The notes under the pieces are model-generated. The model made no database searches and was not told where the DNA came from. It saw only the letters and a program-made list of their open reading frames with translations. From an uncultured Bacteroidales bacterium (lineage in GTDB: Bacteria > Bacteroidota > Bacteroidia > Bacteroidales > Bacteroidaceae), in NCBI GenBank assembly GCA_902760315.1, contig CACWFV010000045.1, forward strand, positions 1-34,286: a DNA stretch of 34,286 nt, written 5' to 3'. A program made the translations under genes and the position numbers. How positions within the stretch are numbered: position 1 is the stretch's first letter; every line of letters begins with the position of its first letter. Below are positions 33,148 to 34,286 of this stretch, piece by piece.

Positions 33148-33651
33148 CTACACCCCAGCGCCGAGATACTTCTCGCGCAGATAGTCCGCAAAGATGCGTG
33201 CCGCGCTCTCTACCTTGGCAGCGCAGGGACGCGTCTTGTAGTATTCAGCCGTGCGGGGCGACGCCACATAGCTGTTGGTAGCCTTCTCGTGACCTTTCAG
33301 TCCCAGTATCTCGGCACATATCAAACTGCCGTTCTCGGCCTCTGACCGAGCCAGCAGTTCCTGCACCACCTTGTAGCAGGCCGACTTGCCCTCGCGGTCG
33401 CTGCCTTCCGTCTGGCCACAGTCCAGTCCTACCAGCATCACCAGACCCGACACGGCACCGCACATCATCCTCAGCCGACCCACGCCGCCGCCAAAACCGG
33501 CGGCCACCCGCAGCGCCAACTCATGGTCCATGCCGTACAGGTCAGCAAAGGCAGCCACCACACTCTGACAACAGCCGTAGCCCTGCATAAAATAGTCTAC
33601 GGCGCGGTCCACTCTCGTTTCCAATTCCTTATTATTCATTGTTTCCATCAT
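33148..33651 (-). CDS. C_GCAxxG_C_C-family putative redox protein
   Basis: The product has 167 residues with the family's conserved cysteines: YGCCQSV, RMMCGAVSG, GLDCGQ, ICAEILG and RPCAAKVE. The glycine-rich AAGFGGGVGRLR lies around residues 51-62. Members are small, presumed redox-active or metal-binding proteins without a settled function. It converges with the nucleotidyltransferase gene (12 bp between stops). The start used (MMETMNN) lies inside a heptamer repeat; the second Met at 33648 is also possible. Confidence 0.88.
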   Translation of the reverse strand: MMETMNNKELETRVDRAVDYFMQGYGCCQSVVAAFADLYGMDHELALRVAAGFGGGVGRLRMMCGAVSGLVMLVGLDCGQTEGSDREGKSACYKVVQELLARSEAENGSLICAEILGLKGHEKATNSYVASPRTAEYYKTRPCAAKVESAARIFADYLREKYLGAGV

Positions 33652-33705
33652 ATTTCTTACATCTGACTTCTTACATCAGCCATCTTACATCAGCCATCAG
33701 CCATC
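33650..33705 (-). repeat. Heptamer repeat running into a start codon
   Basis: On the minus strand eight heptamers run from 33705 to 33650: GATGGCT, GATGGCT, GATGTAA, GATGGCT, GATGTAA, GAAGTCA, GATGTAA, GAAATAT. The next heptamer, GATGGAA, is already coding. The ATG start codon spans the last junction. Confidence 0.85.
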
Positions 33706-33725
33706 TAATTGTCATACGCAGTTTG

Positions 33726-33756
33726 CAAAGTTACAAAGAAAACTGCTGAACAGCAA
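33726..33756 (-). promoter_or_regulatory. Promoter of the C_GCAxxG_C_C gene
   Basis: Minus strand TTG (33756-33754), 20 bp, TAACTTTG (33733-33726). The transcribed leader then carries the heptamer array. Confidence 0.7.
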
Positions 33757-33805
33757 GAAACCAGTCAAATTGTCTGTTAATTGTTCTTAAATAATAGAAA
33801 CTGCG

Positions 33806-33837
33806 TTTGGTGTCGTCAAATCTCCTTAGTAACTTTG
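33806..33837 (+). promoter_or_regulatory. Promoter of the NifU-like gene
   Basis: TTTG (33806-33809), 20 bp, TAACTTTG (33830-33837), with an A/T-rich leader of about 50 nt to ATG 33894. Confidence 0.8.
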
Positions 33838-33893
33838 CAAGACTATAGGCAAATACTTTTGAAATTATTATTTCTTAGTTTATATTTTTAAGT

Positions 33894-34286
33894 ATGATTT
33901 ATTCAACAGAAGTGAACAACATGTGTAGCGTCTGCAAGGGCGCCTACCATGGTCCTGCACCCATCCCCGAAGAGGGCAAGTGGATCCAGGCAAAGGAGAT
34001 TAAGGACATTTCGGGTTACACCCATGGTATTGGTTGGTGTGCACCTCAGCAGGGTGCCTGCAAACTGAGTCTGAACGTCAAGGACGGTGTCATCCAGGAG
34101 GCTCTGGTTGAGACTATCGGTTGCACTGGTATGACTCACTCTGCCGCTATGGCCAGCGAGATTCTGCCTGGCAAGACCATCCTTGAGGCTCTGAATACCG
34201 ACCTGGTTTGCGACGCTATCAATACCGCTATGCGCGAGCTGTTCCTGCAGATTGTCTATGGCCGCACACAGAGTGCTTTCTCTGAG
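33894..34286 (+). CDS. NifU/IscU-like iron-sulfur scaffold protein (3' end outside window)
   Basis: The visible 131 codons run off the right edge. The N-terminus has Cys11 and Cys14 (MCSVCKG), then Cys49 and Cys56 (GWCAPQQGACK) and Cys77 in VETIGCTGMTHSAAMASE, which matches the conserved GCG/A-type segment of the NifU_N fold. LPGKTILEALNTDLVCDAI is also typical. In Bacteroidetes this protein is usually followed by a GGGtGRT-family protein; that gene would lie beyond the window. The extra N-terminal cysteines set it apart from plain IscU. Confidence 0.85.
   Translation, partial: MIYSTEVNNMCSVCKGAYHGPAPIPEEGKWIQAKEIKDISGYTHGIGWCAPQQGACKLSLNVKDGVIQEALVETIGCTGMTHSAAMASEILPGKTILEALNTDLVCDAINTAMRELFLQIVYGRTQSAFSE

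Overview
The window comes from a Bacteroidales chromosome, most likely Prevotellaceae. Three things point there: promoters of the Bacteroidetes type (TTTG, about 20 bp, then TAnnTTTG), an arginine pathway of the Bacteroides type with a carbamoyltransferase that acts on an acylated ornithine, and a T9SS-like C-terminal tail on a secreted protein. Leaders are A/T-rich and lack Shine-Dalgarno sequences.

Left edge to about 14.3 kb (+ strand). A leftward promoter and leader sit at the edge; they may belong to an rRNA operon outside the window. An arginine/proline block follows: argR, a GNAT acyltransferase, argG, argC, then from a second promoter argD, proC, an XRE-cupin regulator, an AMP-forming acyl-CoA ligase, proB, proA, a TPR histidine kinase, an argF'-type carbamoyltransferase and a threonine-aldolase-like enzyme. 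The carbamoyltransferase has Ser at the residue that separates N-acetyl from N-succinyl specificity, so the pathway probably uses succinylated intermediates. A hairpin shared with the convergent pectinesterase gene closes the block.

14.3-20.6 kb. After the pectinesterase (- strand) comes tRNA-Pro(CGG). Abutting it is an integrated element: a large serine recombinase whose stop codon lies inside the tRNA 3' end, a 51-residue gene overlapping the recombinase start, a small serine resolvase, a divergent XRE regulator, an A/T-rich lipoprotein gene and a Rep_trans-like replication initiator carrying an N-terminal NUMOD3 motif. A palindrome-rich stretch forms its right flank. The exact right end was not found.

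20.6-28.9 kb (- strand). One operon encodes a tripartite RND efflux system (adaptor lipoprotein, pump, TolC-like channel) and continues into two secreted enzymes: an endonuclease/exonuclease/phosphatase-family protein and a secretory-lipase-like alpha/beta hydrolase.

29.1-33.1 kb (+ strand). A four-gene set looks like a phospholipid head-group locus: HisC-like PLP enzyme, CDP-alcohol phosphotransferase homologue lacking its fourth motif Asp, AglD/MprF-type membrane protein and LicC-like nucleotidyltransferase. Two of its three gene junctions are filled from the upstream stop codon to 1 bp before the next ATG by heptamer repeats. A C_GCAxxG_C_C-family gene (- strand), also preceded by heptamers, and the start of a NifU-like scaffold gene complete the window.
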